In this document: positions 43,770 to 54,825 of the stretch, one piece after another | Numbering within the stretch: position 1 is the stretch's first letter | Layout of the letters: every line of letters begins with the position of its first letter | Source of the DNA: Symbiodinium natans | Lineage: Eukaryota > Sar > Dinophyceae > Suessiales > Symbiodiniaceae | DNA length: 64,000 nt | Reading direction: 5' to 3' | Assembly (NCBI GenBank): GCA_905221605.1 | Contig: CAJNDS010002357.1 | Coordinates: 1,101,331 to 1,165,330, forward strand | Translations under genes and position numbers: made by a program | The notes under the pieces: generated by a model | The model's database searches: none | What the model was told of the DNA's origin: nothing | The model's input: only the letters and a program-made list of their open reading frames with translations

Positions 43770-44080
43770 TCAGTTGGGCTCCCCTCCTAGCCCTCGACCC
43801 GGCTAAACGAGGGTATTGACCTGCTAAGTTCGTTCGTGCTAACGTTTCTGAGAGTTCGTAATGACTCTTTGGTCCTGTTGCGTATTATACGGTCAGGTGA
43901 GAATGAGCGTTCGCAAGCATTCGAAGAGATCGGGAGAATTCGGACAGCACGAGGCGTTCGGCTTGGCTTCCGCGGGTTAGTTTGCGATCGGGAGCGATCT
44001 CAAAAACTGGTCGCCCCCAGGAGCTCGCCACAATGTGCAACAGCTGTACTAGCTAGCATGGAAAGGGTTTAGCCAGTTCA
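43770..44080. other. Unique 300-bp stretch, no gene assigned
   Basis: No telomeric units or known element. A 78-codon plus-strand frame (43836-44072) starts with ATG and reads MLTFLRVRNDSLVLLRIIRS, but it has no recognisable homology and opposes the local gene direction. It could be a transposon remnant or an intron segment. Confidence 0.3.
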
Positions 44081-44632
44081 GCAGGTAGGAGAGTTCCGGC
44101 TCTACTCGATGTCTCGTAGGTCTAAAGGGTTTCGGGTTCTTAGGGTTCAGGGTCGCTAAACCCTAAACCCTAAACCCTAAACCCTGAACCCTGAACCCTA
44201 AATTCGGAGTAAGGAGGGTCAGGCTGCAGTCACCGGCGCACGCGAAAGATCCAGGAGGCACAGCACGCACGTCGCGGTGTCGCTTATAGGCACGGGCGCG
44301 GGTTTCGGGGGGTAAGCTTAGCATAGGTACACAGTGAAACGGAGATGTGGGCAAATGCTGCAGGACGGGCGTTAAAACCCTCTGAAAATATTCCTAGATG
44401 TGTGGTCCTCTTGAACCCCAGAGGGGGAAATATAACACACGCCAAGGGCCTAGGTTCCGTGTCACGAAACCATAGCAGGCGCGTGCTGTTCTGCGTTTTG
44501 GCCGCTTTGTTGTAGGGTTTCGGGCCTCGCGTCGGCCTAGCGTCTAGGACTTTAGGGTGTAGGGCTTAAGCGTTTAGGGCTTTGGGCCTCTAGGGTTTAC
44601 GGCCTATAGGGAGCTCCTCGTGAAGTGAAGAC

Positions 44633-44671
44633 CTGTTGTTGCTTTTGGGCTAGTTTCGGAGAGAGGCGAAC
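44633..44671 (-). CDS. Predicted exon, Gln-rich helix
   Basis: Pyrimidine-rich acceptor (TTCTTGTTTTGGAG), donor GTCTTC, reading VRLSPKLAQKQQQ, phase 0 at both ends. Confidence 0.62.
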
Positions 44672-44744
44672 CTCCAAAACAAGAAAGACAGTGCACAAGG
44701 CGGTCATTGTTGAAACCGGTTCAGAGGCTCACAAAAAAACTTAC

Positions 44745-44770
44745 TTTTCAACACAACGGAGAAAGTAATT
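44745..44770 (-). CDS. Possible microexon with canonical donor
   Basis: Acceptor CCCTTTCAG, donor GTAAGT, the best donor match in the area. Reads NYFLRCVE in one frame, but phase does not match the next exon. Confidence 0.4.
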
Positions 44771-44810
44771 CTGAAAGGGTGTTGAGCTTAGTTTGAGAAG
44801 GGGTTCAGGT

Positions 44811-44909
44811 TGGGATGTTGCCCCTTATACTAACAGTCCCTAACAGGGATTATAGTACCCCCTATGACCATCCCTATTAAGGACTCTTAGTATAAGGGGG
44901 AACATCCCA
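44811..44909. mobile_element. MITE family D, copy
   Basis: 99 bp, ends TGGGATGTTGCCCCTTATAC and complement. A decayed fourth copy lies near 6488-6571. Confidence 0.78.
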
Positions 44910-45091
44910 AGAGTAAACCCCTAAAGCCCTAACGCCTAAACCCTAAGCACTAAACCCTAAACCCTAAACCCTAAACCCTAATACCCTAAAACCCTAAAAC
45001 CCTAAAACCCTAAACACCCCAAAAACCCTAAACTTCTACACCCTGAACCCTGAACCCAAGGTTCAGGGGCTAAGCTGAAAGCCAAGCACAC

Positions 45092-45152
45092 GCAGCTCCG
45101 CCTTTTGCTCGAGGTAGTCCGTGGTGATGCGCTGCTTCTCATCCTTGATTTC
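45092..45152 (-). CDS. Predicted coiled-coil exon
   Basis: 61 nt: EIKDEKQRITTDYLEQKAEL, acceptor TCCGCCAG, donor GTGTGC. CCCTAAA repeats lie on the left and TTTAGGG on the right. Very clear coding character. Confidence 0.8.
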
Positions 45153-45442
45153 CTGGCGGATGAGGGGACATACGGAGGCTCCGGGTGGCTTGTTGAGGGT
45201 TTAGGGTTTAGGGTTTAGGGTTTAGGGTTCAGGGTTCAGGGTTCAAGTGCCCCCAAAAGGCCAAGAATCCCTTTCAGCGGCGCCCAAATGTGGTTCAAGA
45301 GATACTTCCGCATTAATCAAGGAACCCCAAGCCCTAAACCCTAAACCCTAAACCCTAAACCCTAAACCCTAAACCCTAAACCCTGAACCCTCTACCGGGC
45401 AGTGGGGGGAGGGGGGGGGGGCCCTCCAGCAAAGCCCGGCGC

Positions 45443-45469
45443 CTGGTGACGGACTGCACGCTTGAACTC
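45443..45469 (-). CDS. Predicted exon, basic helix
   Basis: 27 nt in phase 0: EFKRAVRHQ, acceptor TGCGGCAG, GC donor (GCGCCG). Upstream codons ALRQ read on in frame, so it may start earlier. Confidence 0.58.
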
Positions 45470-45496
45470 CTGCCGCAGGGCTTTTTGGGGTGCTTG

Positions 45497-45965
45497 GGTT
45501 TAGGGTTTAGGGTTTAGGGTGTAGGGTTAAGGGTTTTGGGTTTTGGGTTTAGGGTTTAGGGTTTGGGGTTTAGGTTTTTAGGGTGTTAGGGTTTTAGGGT
45601 TTTAGGGTTCTACGGTTTAGGGTTAGGGTTTGGGGTCTGGGGTTTAGGGTTTGGGGTCTGGGGTTTGGGGTTTAGGGTTTGAGGGCTTGGGGTTTAGGGT
45701 TTCGGGTTTGGGGCACAGGGTTTGGGGTTCGGGGTTTCGGTTTATGGGTTGGGGTTTGGGGCTTAGGGTTAGCGTTTAGGGTTTTGGGGTTTGGGGCTTA
45801 GGGTTTGGGGTTTAGGGTTCAGGGCTTGCGGTTTAGGTTTTGGGGTTTAGGGTTTAGGGTTTAGGGTTTGGGGTTTAGGGTTTGGGGGTTTGGGGTTCAG
45901 GGCTTAGGGTTTACGATTTAGGGTTAAGTGTTTGGGGTTTGGAGTTTGGGGTTTAGGGTTTAACT
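45497..45965. repeat. Degenerate telomere-type array, longest
   Basis: Nearly 470 bp of mixed TTTAGGG, TTTGGGG, TTCAGGG and CTTAGGG units; the longest and most decayed block. Confidence 0.9.
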
Positions 45966-46454
45966 AGGGTTGTTGGCTTACCAAAAGAAAAGAATATATT
46001 GTAGCAAACTGCCAATCTATTTGATTACCTTTGACAAGAAACCGAATGTAGCAACGTAAGCCCAAAGCCCTAATCCCCTAATACATGTCGAGACGTAGGC
46101 CCGAGCTTGGGGCCAGGGTTCACCGACGCCCTGAAACCCCTTAGGCCCTTAGGCACTAGGGTTTAGGGTTTAGGGAGACCTCCCGGGGTTTAGCTCGTCT
46201 GTAGGGTTTATAGGACTTGGGGTGACTGGGGGTTTAGGGTGGCTCAGGGTTTATGTAGGCCTTTGGCTTTGGGGTTTAGGATTCAGGGAGGAATGGTGGG
46301 GAAGCCCTGCGCTGATGGCCAGTTTAGGGGTTAGGGTTCAGGGTTTAGGGTTTTAGGGTTTAGGGTTTAGGGTTTAGGGTTTAGGGTTTAGGGTTTAGGG
46401 TTTAGGGTTTAGGGTTTAGGGTTTAGGGTTTAGGGTTCAGGGTTCAGGGTTTAC

Positions 46455-46477
46455 GTGCGTACTGCTCCTTTCGGGAA
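46455..46477 (-). CDS. Possible microexon
   Basis: Acceptor GGTTCGCAG, donor GTAAAC. Reads SRKEQYA; frame is continuous upstream through MAFSGVRS, so a longer exon is possible. Confidence 0.48.
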
Positions 46478-46664
46478 CTGCGAACCCCTGAGAAGGCCAT
46501 CTGAAAAAGATGAGCGGTCCCAACTTCTTTCTTGCTGGCAGCCCCTACACCCTAAACCCTAAACCCTAGACCCTACAGAACCCTAAGCCGTACACCAAAC
46601 CCTACACCCCTACACCCTAAACCCTAAACCCTACACCCGAAAGCCTAAACCGGACCAGAGGGAC

Positions 46665-46703
46665 TGAAGAGCGCTCCTGGTAGTCCTTGCGGTCGGCGAG
46701 CTC
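46665..46703 (-). CDS. Predicted coiled-coil exon
   Basis: 39 nt in phase 0: ELADRKDYQERSS, acceptor CTGTGCAG, donor GTCCCT. Confidence 0.65.
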
Positions 46704-47021
46704 CTGCACAGTTCAGGAGAGTCAAACCACTAAGATCCTAAACCCTAAGGGTTTGGGGTTTAGGGTTTAGGGTTCAGGGTTCAGGGTTTAAGTTTAGAGC
46801 CTCCAACATCTTGGGGGTTAAGCTGGTGAAGGTCGCATTTCACTAAGCGGTGTGGACGGTTTAGGGTTTAAGGGTCTAGAGTTTAGGGGTTTAGGGTTTG
46901 AGGGTTTTAAGGGCTTAGGGGTTCAAGGGTTTGAGGGTTTAAGGGTCTAAGGGTTTTAGGGTTTAAGGGATGAGGTTCAGGGCGAGACTCGCCAAACTTT
47001 GGGTTTACTTGGATGCGTGAC

Positions 47022-47042
47022 CTTCATGTCGTGCCAGCTTCT
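47022..47042 (-). CDS. Predicted microexon
   Basis: 21 nt: RSWHDMK, acceptor GAACTGTAG, donor GTCACG; phase fits 46665. Confidence 0.5.
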
Positions 47043-47318
47043 CTACAGTTCAGAGACATGGTGTTTGACAACCCAAGGGCCGAAAACTCCTTGCGCCTCA
47101 TAGCCGAACGAGTATGTCCACCAAACCCTAATTAAACCCTAATCCCTAAACCCTAAACCCTAATCCCTAAACCACCACTCCCCCAGCCCAGCACTGAAAC
47201 TGTTTGGCAGTTCTGGGGGTGGGGGGGGGGGGGGCAGGTGAAGCTTATTTCTGGACAAAACCAAAGAGGGTGCAGGGTTTCGTGTTCAAATCTACGAGTC
47301 AAGATGCTTTGCATCCTC

Positions 47319-47384
47319 CCGTGGGGCAGAAAGACACATCCGCAGTCCTGCTGCACGCTGACGTCCAGCGCGTGCTGCGCGTTC
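47319..47384 (-). CDS. Possible coiled-coil exon
   Basis: Reads ERAARAGRQRAAGLRMCLSA after acceptor CTCCAAG. All three minus frames are open here, including the longest open frame of the area; this one is chosen for its charged helical content. 3' end uncertain. Confidence 0.48.
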
Positions 47385-48375
47385 CTTGGAGACAGGCAGG
47401 TGAGGTTCATAGGTGCTTCAAAGTTGAGTTTGGAGTTGCTGGTTGAGGCTTTGGTTATAATTTGGGTCGAGTAAGTCCTGTAGTTAAATGGACCTGTAGT
47501 TAAATGTGCCTGCAAGTACCACGAGCATGACCTCAATCTGTGCACGCATATCCCGAAGGACACAGCCGACGCATCAGGACACACGTCCAAGCATGGAACC
47601 GAGTCAAATATGTGTCTCTTCAACTCCGAAGAAAATTTGCAGACTTGCACGTGGTCCCGGATGATTGGGGTATTCAGGGTTTAGGGTTCATGTACAAATC
47701 CTCCTCCCAGACACATTGGACCCCTCCAGTACTGTTCAGGATAATTGGGGTGGGGTTTCGGCCTGAATGCCCCAAGGGACTGGCATTGCTACAAAACAAT
47801 CTCGGCCTGAACACCCCCCAAGAAACTGATATAGGCCTGCAAGAACAATTGCTTGGCATCCCAGTAACCACATTATAATAAGGGCAACCTCTTTGTGGGT
47901 GGCTTCCTGTATAAGGGCACCTTGAACCAACAAACAGGGAAAAAGGGTACCACGGGGCTGCAATGGGCTGCCCTAAACCCTAAACCCTAAACCCTAAACC
48001 CTAAACCCTAAACCCTAAACCCTAAACTACCCTAAACTACCCTAAACCCTAAACCCTAAACCCCCAAAGGGTACCACTGATTGGTGCTCTTGGACACGGA
48101 AAGCACATGGTGTGCAGGCCAGTGTGGACAGCTCGAAGAGGACGGTGCAACCCCAAGCCTTCAAACCCTAAACCCTAAACCCTAAACCCTAAACCCTAAA
48201 CCCTAAACCCTAAACCCTAAACCCTAACTCCGACCCTAAACCTTGAACCCCAAACCCTAAACCCTAACCCTTTTCGGATCTTGGTGGGAGGGTTATAAAG
48301 TGGGATGACCCCTAGCCAGAACCTTGCTTCGGGCACTTCTAAGCCTACTATGCCTGACACATGAACCTTCAAGTA

Positions 48376-48598
48376 GACCCAAAACCCAAGAAACCCTGAA
48401 ACCCTGAAACCCTGAACCCGTGAAACCCCGAAACCCCGAAACCCCGAAACCCCGAAACCCCGAAACCCCGAAACCCTGAAACCCTGAAACCCCGAAACCC
48501 GGAACCCTAAACCCTAAACCCTAACCCCTGAACCCTAAACCCTGAACCCTAAACCCTAAACCCTAGACCCTACACCCAAAACCCAAAACCCAACCCTG
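48376..48598. repeat. Variant array (GAAACCCC)
   Basis: A block of 8-base GAAACCCC units inside GAAACCCT and CCCTAAA units, left of the exon at 48619. Confidence 0.9.
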
Positions 48599-48618
48599 GG
48601 CCCCGGACTCAAGGAGAC

Positions 48619-48661
48619 CTTGCTCGAGCTCCTGGCGGGCCTTCATGTACGCGAGGTTGTC
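48619..48661 (-). CDS. Predicted coiled-coil exon
   Basis: 43 nt: DNLAYMKARQELEQ, acceptor AACCGCAG, donor GTCTCC. CCCTAAA arrays on the left, TTTAGGG on the right. Confidence 0.75.
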
Positions 48662-49177
48662 CTGCGGTTTTCTTTGGGGGGTTTGGGCATAAAATAGGGT
48701 TTAGGGCTTAGGGCTTAGGGCTTAAGGTTTAGGGTTTAGGGTTTCGGGTTTAGGGTTCGGGGTTTCTCGCGGCGAGTTTACTCTGCTACATGAAATGAAA
48801 GGGCTGGGTCGGCGCATGAGCTGCAATGCCCGCCATCCCACCCGAATTGCAAACCTTGGAGAGGCTTAGGCCCCAACCCCCTATCGGACATAAAGGGGGG
48901 TGGCTATAGTTGGTAGACCGTCGTTTATACTCACAGTCCAAGGAGGAACAGAAGCATAGCCAGCCTGTTCATGCACTAAACTTAAAGCTCTAAACCCTAA
49001 ACCCTGAAAGCGAACTGTCTTGCGAGGAGGCGGGGGGTAGGGGTGCAAAACGCCACTCGGGATCACTTGGGTTTAGGGTTGGGCTGGGGGTTTATAGGGT
49101 TTATCGCCCGAAACCAAGCACTTTAAAACCAAACCCCTATACCCTCACCACCCCGAAGCCCTAATCCTACACCCCAC

Positions 49178-49211
49178 AGTCCTGCTTGGCTTCCTTGTTC
49201 TTCACCCTCTC
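49178..49211 (-). CDS. Predicted coiled-coil exon
   Basis: 34 nt: ERVKNKEAKQD, acceptor TGGGACAG, donor GTGGGG. Confidence 0.64.
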
Positions 49212-49688
49212 CTGTCCCAATGGCTTGGGCGTAAGTCGGTGTATAGTCTACTCCCGGCTGAGGTTTACGGTTCAGGGTCTAGTGGTTAGGGGTTTAGAGT
49301 TCAGGCTTTAGGGTTTCGGGCTTAGGGTAGGCTTATAAATTATAAACATTCAGGGCTTATTAACCTGGGCACTTCTCGTTATGGCGTTGGAGGTTTGAGC
49401 TGTACAGGAAGTTGTCATTTCGGGCACAGCGAACTTAGACGTAAACCTGGTGCTGAGTATGGAACTTCAGACTTTCAAGGGTCCAAGGTATGAGGCTCTA
49501 GGGTCCAGGCATCGAATCGCTTTTTTGTCCGGATCCAAAGGTATCAGAAAACAAGACCTTCTGGCAAATGTACCCATCGCACGCGACCCTGTAGAAAATG
49601 CGGGAGCTGCAATCGACATCGAAGCAGCAACGATTCAGCGATAAACCAAACCCTAACCCCCAAAACCATAAACCCTAAACCCTGAAAC

Positions 49689-49743
49689 CTCCGCGCTTTC
49701 TCGCGGCCCCTGCCTTCCTTAAAGTGAACGTCTTTGGCCGAAG
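49689..49743 (-). CDS. Predicted exon, basic
   Basis: Reads SAKDVHFKEGRGREKAR, acceptor TCGCATAG, donor GTTTCA. An internal acceptor (TTTAAG) would shorten it. Confidence 0.5.
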
Positions 49744-50394
49744 CTATGCGAGCCGGTTTAGGGTTTAGGGTTTAGGGTTTAGAGTTTAGGGTTTAGGGTT
49801 TAGGGTTTAGGGGCGTACCTTGGGTCACCTCTGCTAGCCAGGGCCAGTACAGCAGCCCGTAAAACCAAGGCAGTCCAACACGCATTCAAGGAAGGACAAA
49901 AAAAACACTACACTTTTGTAGAGTCTCTGCTTGCACGGTTAAGAGAAATGCTTGTCGAAGGTCTCGGGCTCCCCGGACTACTTGAAGGTTCATGGGTAGT
50001 TCTATGTAGGCTTATAAGTACCCTACATAAGGCTTTAACCAGATACACATAATTACAATTCCCCTGCTTATCACCCCACTTGTAACTAACTACCCAAAGA
50101 GCCCTGAACCTGACAAAAACCCACGCGATTCCGAAGGCTGAGAGTTGCGGTTGAGGAACACAGGGGTTTCGGGTTTCGGGTTACCCTAAACCCTACACCC
50201 TAAACTCTAAACCCTACACCCTAAACCCTAAACCCTAAACCCTAAACGTAAACCCAAAACCCTCAACCTAAGCCCTAAACCCTAAACCCTAAACCCTAAA
50301 CTAAACCCTAAACCCTAAACCCTGAACCCTGAACCCTAAACCCTAAACCCTAAACCCTATAAACCCTAGGCTGGTAATCCAGTTCTTGCATCAC

Positions 50395-50432
50395 GGCGCC
50401 TCCTCTCTGGCCATCTCCCACTTGATGGAGGA
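50395..50432 (-). CDS. Predicted coiled-coil exon
   Basis: 38 nt: SSIKWEMAREEA, acceptor TGTCCACAG, donor GTGATG. In phase after 51788. Confidence 0.6.
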
Positions 50433-50934
50433 CTGTGGACAGGGATCCAGTTGGTTGGGTGATGGTGGAGGGTTTGGGGTTTGGGGTTTAGGGCCCCTAA
50501 ACCCCAAACCCTTTTTGGGGTTTAGGGTTGAGGGTACACAGTGACTCCTTTTGGGTTGAGGGGTCTTGTTGTGGGTATCTTAAGGGGAGAGAGAGTGACC
50601 GAATGTTCCCTTACTCTACTCTACCGGGTCTCCAAAGTTCCGAATAGGAACCCCCTTCCCACTCCCCCACTTATGGGTTTAGGGTTTTGGACGCCTGCCT
50701 AAGCTCGGGTTACTCTAAACCCTAAACCCTGAACCCTAAACCCCAAACCCTAAACCCTAAACCCTAGACCCTCTACGGACATCAATGGAACAGTCACATT
50801 CCAATCCTTTCAGACTGCTGCAAGCACTCGCCTGAAGTTCCCCTACGGTGTCCAGCTGCGACGTCAGAGCTTTCAATCCCAGAACTCAAAAAACACGACC
50901 TCCAGCCCCAATATCCCTGTCTGCCTAAGCCCTG

Positions 50935-51057
50935 GACCCTAAACCCTATAAACCCTATCAACCCTATAAACCCGATAAACCCCATACACCCTATAAACCC
51001 TATAAACCCTATAAACCCTATAAACCCTATAAACCCTATAAAACCTATAAACCTTAA
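50935..51057. repeat. 9-base variant array (ATAAACCCT)
   Basis: About 12 copies of ATAAACCCT. Being a multiple of three, it translates as a GFI repeat in a spurious 91-codon frame. Confidence 0.9.
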
Positions 51058-51529
51058 ACCGACAACCAACCGAGTCCAGAAGTTCCCCGACTTCTGCTGC
51101 AGCGGTTGAGGGGCCTACGGGTTAGGACTGAGGGGTTGCGTCTCAGCCTTTAGGGTCTAGGGTTGAGGGCTTTCTTTCCCAGGACACACCTTTCAAGGTG
51201 CCAGCCCACTGGTTTGGGGCTTAGGGTTTAGGGTTTAGGGTTTAGGGTCCAGGGTTCACAGGAGTGCCGAGAGTTTCGGGGTTGGAGGGGCTTAAATGCG
51301 GATTGAGGGTGTAAGGGTTTATGGTTTCAGGTTCAGAGGCTTTAGAGAGTAGAGTTTAAGGCTTGGGGTTTTCGGGTTTATCTAGAAGAACCCACAAGGA
51401 GGGAGCGCGTTAAGAGGGGCTTCTGCCTTTCCGGTAGACTTTAGGGAGGTTGAGGGAAGTGTAGGGCTACTTAAACTTGTCTGAAGGAACCCCGTAGGAT
51501 GTAGGGTGTGGGGCATACCCTGAACTTCC

Positions 51530-51731
51530 CTGGTAGCCCCATCCATATTATCATAAGGGCACCTTTTCTAGGATGGCCCTTAAAACCCTCTGAAAAATGT
51601 TCCTGACTATGATCCTCTTAAACCCAATAAGGGAAAAATATAAAATGTCCCAGGGGCCTACCTAGTTTTTGGGGTTGGATACCTTCTGAGGGACCTTGAA
51701 CAAAAAAAAGGGGCACCACTGGGCTCCCAAG
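51530..51731. mobile_element. MITE family C interrupted by family G
   Basis: Family C (ends TGGTAGCCC and GGGCTCCCAAG) is split inside its TTTT tract by a family G element at 51568-51665, with the same CTAGGATGGCCC and CCTACCTAG ends as at 37133. Confidence 0.75.
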
Positions 51732-51787
51732 CTTCCCCCCACACACGCCCTAAACCCTAAACCCTAAACCCTAAACCCTATTCGCGC

Positions 51788-51847
51788 CTCCATGCCCTTC
51801 ATGTTCCTGGTGTCCTTGCGCAGCTGCGCCAGCTTGTATCGAAGGGC
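51788..51847 (-). CDS. Predicted coiled-coil exon
   Basis: 60 nt in phase 0: ALRYKLAQLRKDTRNMKGME, acceptor GCTGCCAG, GC donor (GCGCGA). Charged helix of the type seen in axonemal and structural coiled coils; protein not identified. Confidence 0.76.
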
Positions 51848-52283
51848 CTGGCAGCCACAGCATGCAACTTTGGTTGTAAGAAAATTCCGCACGGCGCGCC
51901 ATTAAAATCAGTTGCCAGGCCCTTTATTCCCCAGTGGGCTACCAAGTATGTGACCAGTTTTAGAGGTCCTTTCTTGCCATCACCCACGCCCGCGCTCCCC
52001 GACCTAAGAATCAAAAGGTGTTTTTTTTTGTTTAATATGGCTTATAAAGGAACCTGAACCCTAAAGGAGTGGAGTAAGGGCCTACTCACCGCCGCCGGAG
52101 AGCGTTTCAAGTCCACCGTGAATGCGGCGAGTTTACATGGGTGCCCAAGGGGGTTTCCGAAAGTAGGGTGACCCTTTTTGGGGATCCCTTTCAGGAGATT
52201 CTATTCAATTTGGCGTATAAAAGGGTACCCCTTATTTTGGGAAATACACAACTGCGGTGAAGCTTTCACAAAAGTTTGAACAC

Positions 52284-52326
52284 AAGTACTGGCATCTTGC
52301 CGTCTGCAATGTGCAGAGCTCCCCGG
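52284..52326 (-). CDS. Predicted exon
   Basis: Acceptor CCACCCAG, donor GTGTTC, reading RGALHIADGKMPVL. Unrecognised. Confidence 0.55.
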
Positions 52327-52722
52327 CTGGGTGGCAGTGTCGATGAGCATGCACAAGACACTCCACGGCCAAGAGGAAAACCCTAAACCCTAAACCCTAA
52401 ACCCTAAACCCTAAACCCTAAACCCTAAACCCTAAACCCCGGCCAAGAGGAAACAATGGGGGGGGGGGGGTGATCTTACTGGACCCTTTAAAGGATAAGG
52501 GTTTCGGGGCCAATGATCTTAGGGGGTCGTTACACGGGCCCCTTAGTATGGGCCCTTAAAACTTACAAGTGTACCCCTTACCCCTCATATACCCTACACG
52601 ACCCAAGGGCCCATATTTCAGAAGCCCTTAAAGGAGGTTAAGGGCCATAGTAAGGGACCATTAAACTACCCTGAGACACGACTCAAACCCTAAACCCTAA
52701 ACCCTAAACCCTTCTGGGGGGC

Positions 52723-52758
52723 CTCGATGTCCATCTGAGTCGGCTTCCTTCCTCGTAG
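52723..52758 (-). CDS. Predicted exon
   Basis: 36 nt in phase 0: LRGRKPTQMDIE, acceptor CTGCGAAG, GC donor (GCCCCC). Confidence 0.5.
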
Positions 52759-52871
52759 CTTCGCAGCTTCGGGTTCTCTTTGGGAGTCTAGTTTGCGGTT
52801 TTCCCAGCGGGTCGGTCGTCGACGTACCTATTCCAAGCCGCATCCTAAGTAAGGTTCTACGGTAACCAATT

Positions 52872-52984
52872 ACTAGACCCAAAGGTAGCCGAGGAATGAA
52901 AAGGGTGCCCGTTTTGGCTTAAGCGGGCTTATAAGGGAACCTGAAAACTCAAAAAAGGGAGTAAGGGCCTACTCTGGGTCCTAG
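52872..52984. mobile_element. MITE family F, copy
   Basis: Ends CTAGACCCAAAGGTAGCC and CTACTCTGGGTCCTAG; central palindrome around GCTTATAAGGGAACC. Confidence 0.75.
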
Positions 52985-53185
52985 CTCATATTTATACTTA
53001 CCCTGCTTATAAACCCACTTATAGCTACCCATGAACCTCCAAGTAATCCGGGTTAGTATCTTTACAGCACAAAAACCAATATCCCTGTTTTGGTACCTTA
53101 GTATAGCTTCATGTAAGTTCCAGTTCCTGAACAAGAACCACCGATAGAAAGCGAATGAAGGCCCACCCTTAGCAAACCCCTGGCA

Positions 53186-53253
53186 TCACTCGCCCAGGGT
53201 CTTCCGGCGCCATAGCCGCCCACGCTGAGCGAGAGACGCTCCGGCGATGGTGA
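53186..53253 (-). CDS. Possible terminal exon with in-frame stop
   Basis: Acceptor CCGTGCCAG, reading TIAGASLAQRGRLWRRKTLG then E and TGA. It may be the 3' end of the gene group to the right; alternatively the stop lies in an intron after an unseen donor. Confidence 0.42.
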
Positions 53254-53639
53254 CTGGCACGGTGATTTGCAGGGGTCTGGGCTGTCTAGGGATTAGGGGT
53301 TTTGTAGGTCCGTCAGGGTCTTCAGGGTTTCAAGGAAAAGGGGCTTAGAGGTTTTTGAGTTTGTTTCAGGCTTTGAAACATATTAGAAGTTTTAGGCTGA
53401 TAGAGAGTAACCGAGCCGCGAACTGGGCGAACCGAAAGTAGAAACTAAAACAAAAAAAAGGTACCGCACCGGAACAAGGATCGAACCAACAAGAAAACAG
53501 CACGTACGCGCACGCGTCACGTAAGCGTTAGCTTTCTTGGCCGGATGCCAGTGATTGGCCATCAACTGTCAGACATGAGAACCGTTCCTGCATCGAATGC
53601 CGACAAGCTTTCGAGAAGGCTTGAGACATGAAAACTCAC

Positions 53640-53740
53640 CATTCTGAAGCTTGGGGAGGTGTCTTTTGGCAGCTTTTGATACACTTTTGGTCTGCTCTCT
53701 GGTATCCACAGTCCACGGATCTCCATGTTAAAAAGCTCGT
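53640..53740 (-). CDS. Predicted exon, 101 nt
   Basis: Acceptor CAGCGCCAG, canonical donor GTGAGT. Reads ELFNMEIRGLWIPESRPKVY then QKLPKDTSPSFRM. Strongly protein-like and the best-defined exon of this part. The opposing 69-codon plus-strand frame (53628-53837) is its shadow. Confidence 0.7.
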
Positions 53741-53889
53741 CTGGCGCTGGTTTGAGGGCACAGGACCATGTTCAGGGTCCGGACCTTATGAGTGGCGGAT
53801 GTCCCATCCTGTGCAATCCCAAGGGTTTAGGGTCTAGGGCTACCAAGTTTGCCGCAGGTTTTCGATGCACATTCGCATTCTCATGGCCT

Positions 53890-54015
53890 TGTAGGGTTAG
53901 GGTTTAGGGTTTAGGGTTTAGGGTTTAGGGTTTAGGGTTTAGGGTTTAGGGTTTAGGGTTTAGGGTTTAGGGTTTAGGGTTTAGGGTTTAGGGTTTAGGG
54001 TTTAGGGTTTAGGGT
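53890..54015. repeat. TTTAGGG array
   Basis: About 18 perfect TTTAGGG units. Confidence 0.94.
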
Positions 54016-54208
54016 CTCAAGTGTGAGTCCTTCCTGTAAGTGTGTAGACGTCTGCCCGTCTAGGACTCTATTCTAAAACATTGGGCACGAATCTACGGGT
54101 GGGCACCTGGATTGTGCAAGGCGAATCCCGCAGAGGGTTTAGGGTTTAGGGTTTAGGGTTTAGGGTTTAGGGTTTAGGGTTTAGGGTTTGGAGTGCCCAA
54201 TCGTCAAC

Positions 54209-54282
54209 CCCAGATGATATATGTCTGTCGAACTGCTAAGTTGCAGGGTGGGGAAGTTCAAAGTAAAGAAAACTTTGCTTCT
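54209..54282 (-). CDS. Predicted exon, beta-like
   Basis: 74 nt: RSKVFFTLNFPTLQLSSSTD then IYHL, acceptor TCCCGACAG, donor GTTGAC. Starts in the phase left by 54826. The 3' edge abuts a TTTAGGG array. Confidence 0.6.
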
Positions 54283-54825
54283 CTGTCGGGAGTGGCACCA
54301 ACCTAAAGCCATACAAATTTACGAATCCTAATTCCCGAAACCTACTTGAAGGTTCATTGGTAGCTGTAAGTAGGTGGCCCTAGAGAAGGTTATAATGATA
54401 CCTACCCTGCTTCTGGCTGCCCATGAATCCCCAGGTACATCCATGCCCAGGGCACCAGGGCTGCGGGAGGAGGAGTGGCGGCTTTGCCCTCAGGAAGAGG
54501 GGAGTGGCGACAGGGCCGGCTGGAAGGTTCACTTGTGCTGATATTGGGGGGGGGGGGGGGGGCGGTTCATGATATTCTTATTCGGGGTGCCCCTTCTTGG
54601 GGTCCTTCTTAATAAGGGGATCCCCTATTTTCCTAAACCGCCAGAAACTTTTGTATCTTTCGAAGTACCCTACGAAGTCCCAAACCCGAGTTCTCACCAT
54701 CGAGCTCCTCAATTCAGAGGTAACTGGGCGATCTGGAATAACCCTAACCCCTAAACCTGAATCCCACCCAATCAACCCTAAAACCTCAACCCTGAACCCT
54801 AAACCCTAAATTCCGAAATCTTGTC

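Noticed and set aside
47153-47650. 165-codon minus frame, among the longest in the window
   Set aside because: It begins and ends in telomeric units and crosses a G tract. Only a short part (47319-47384) in another frame has exon-like borders.
48376-48500. CRISPR-like regular spacing
   Set aside because: Simple tandem telomere-variant units without unique spacers.
50794-51069. Frame with a GFI repeat, and a GLI repeat at 58595-58873
   Set aside because: Products of 9-base telomere-variant arrays.
52905-52925. TTTTGGCTTAAG resembling the 3' part of the dinoflagellate spliced leader
   Set aside because: It is the ordinary core of a family F element; the rest of the leader is missing.
53470-53535. 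tRNA-like B box (GGTTCGATCC on the minus strand)
   Set aside because: The flanking bases do not form a T stem and no matching acceptor stem is seen.
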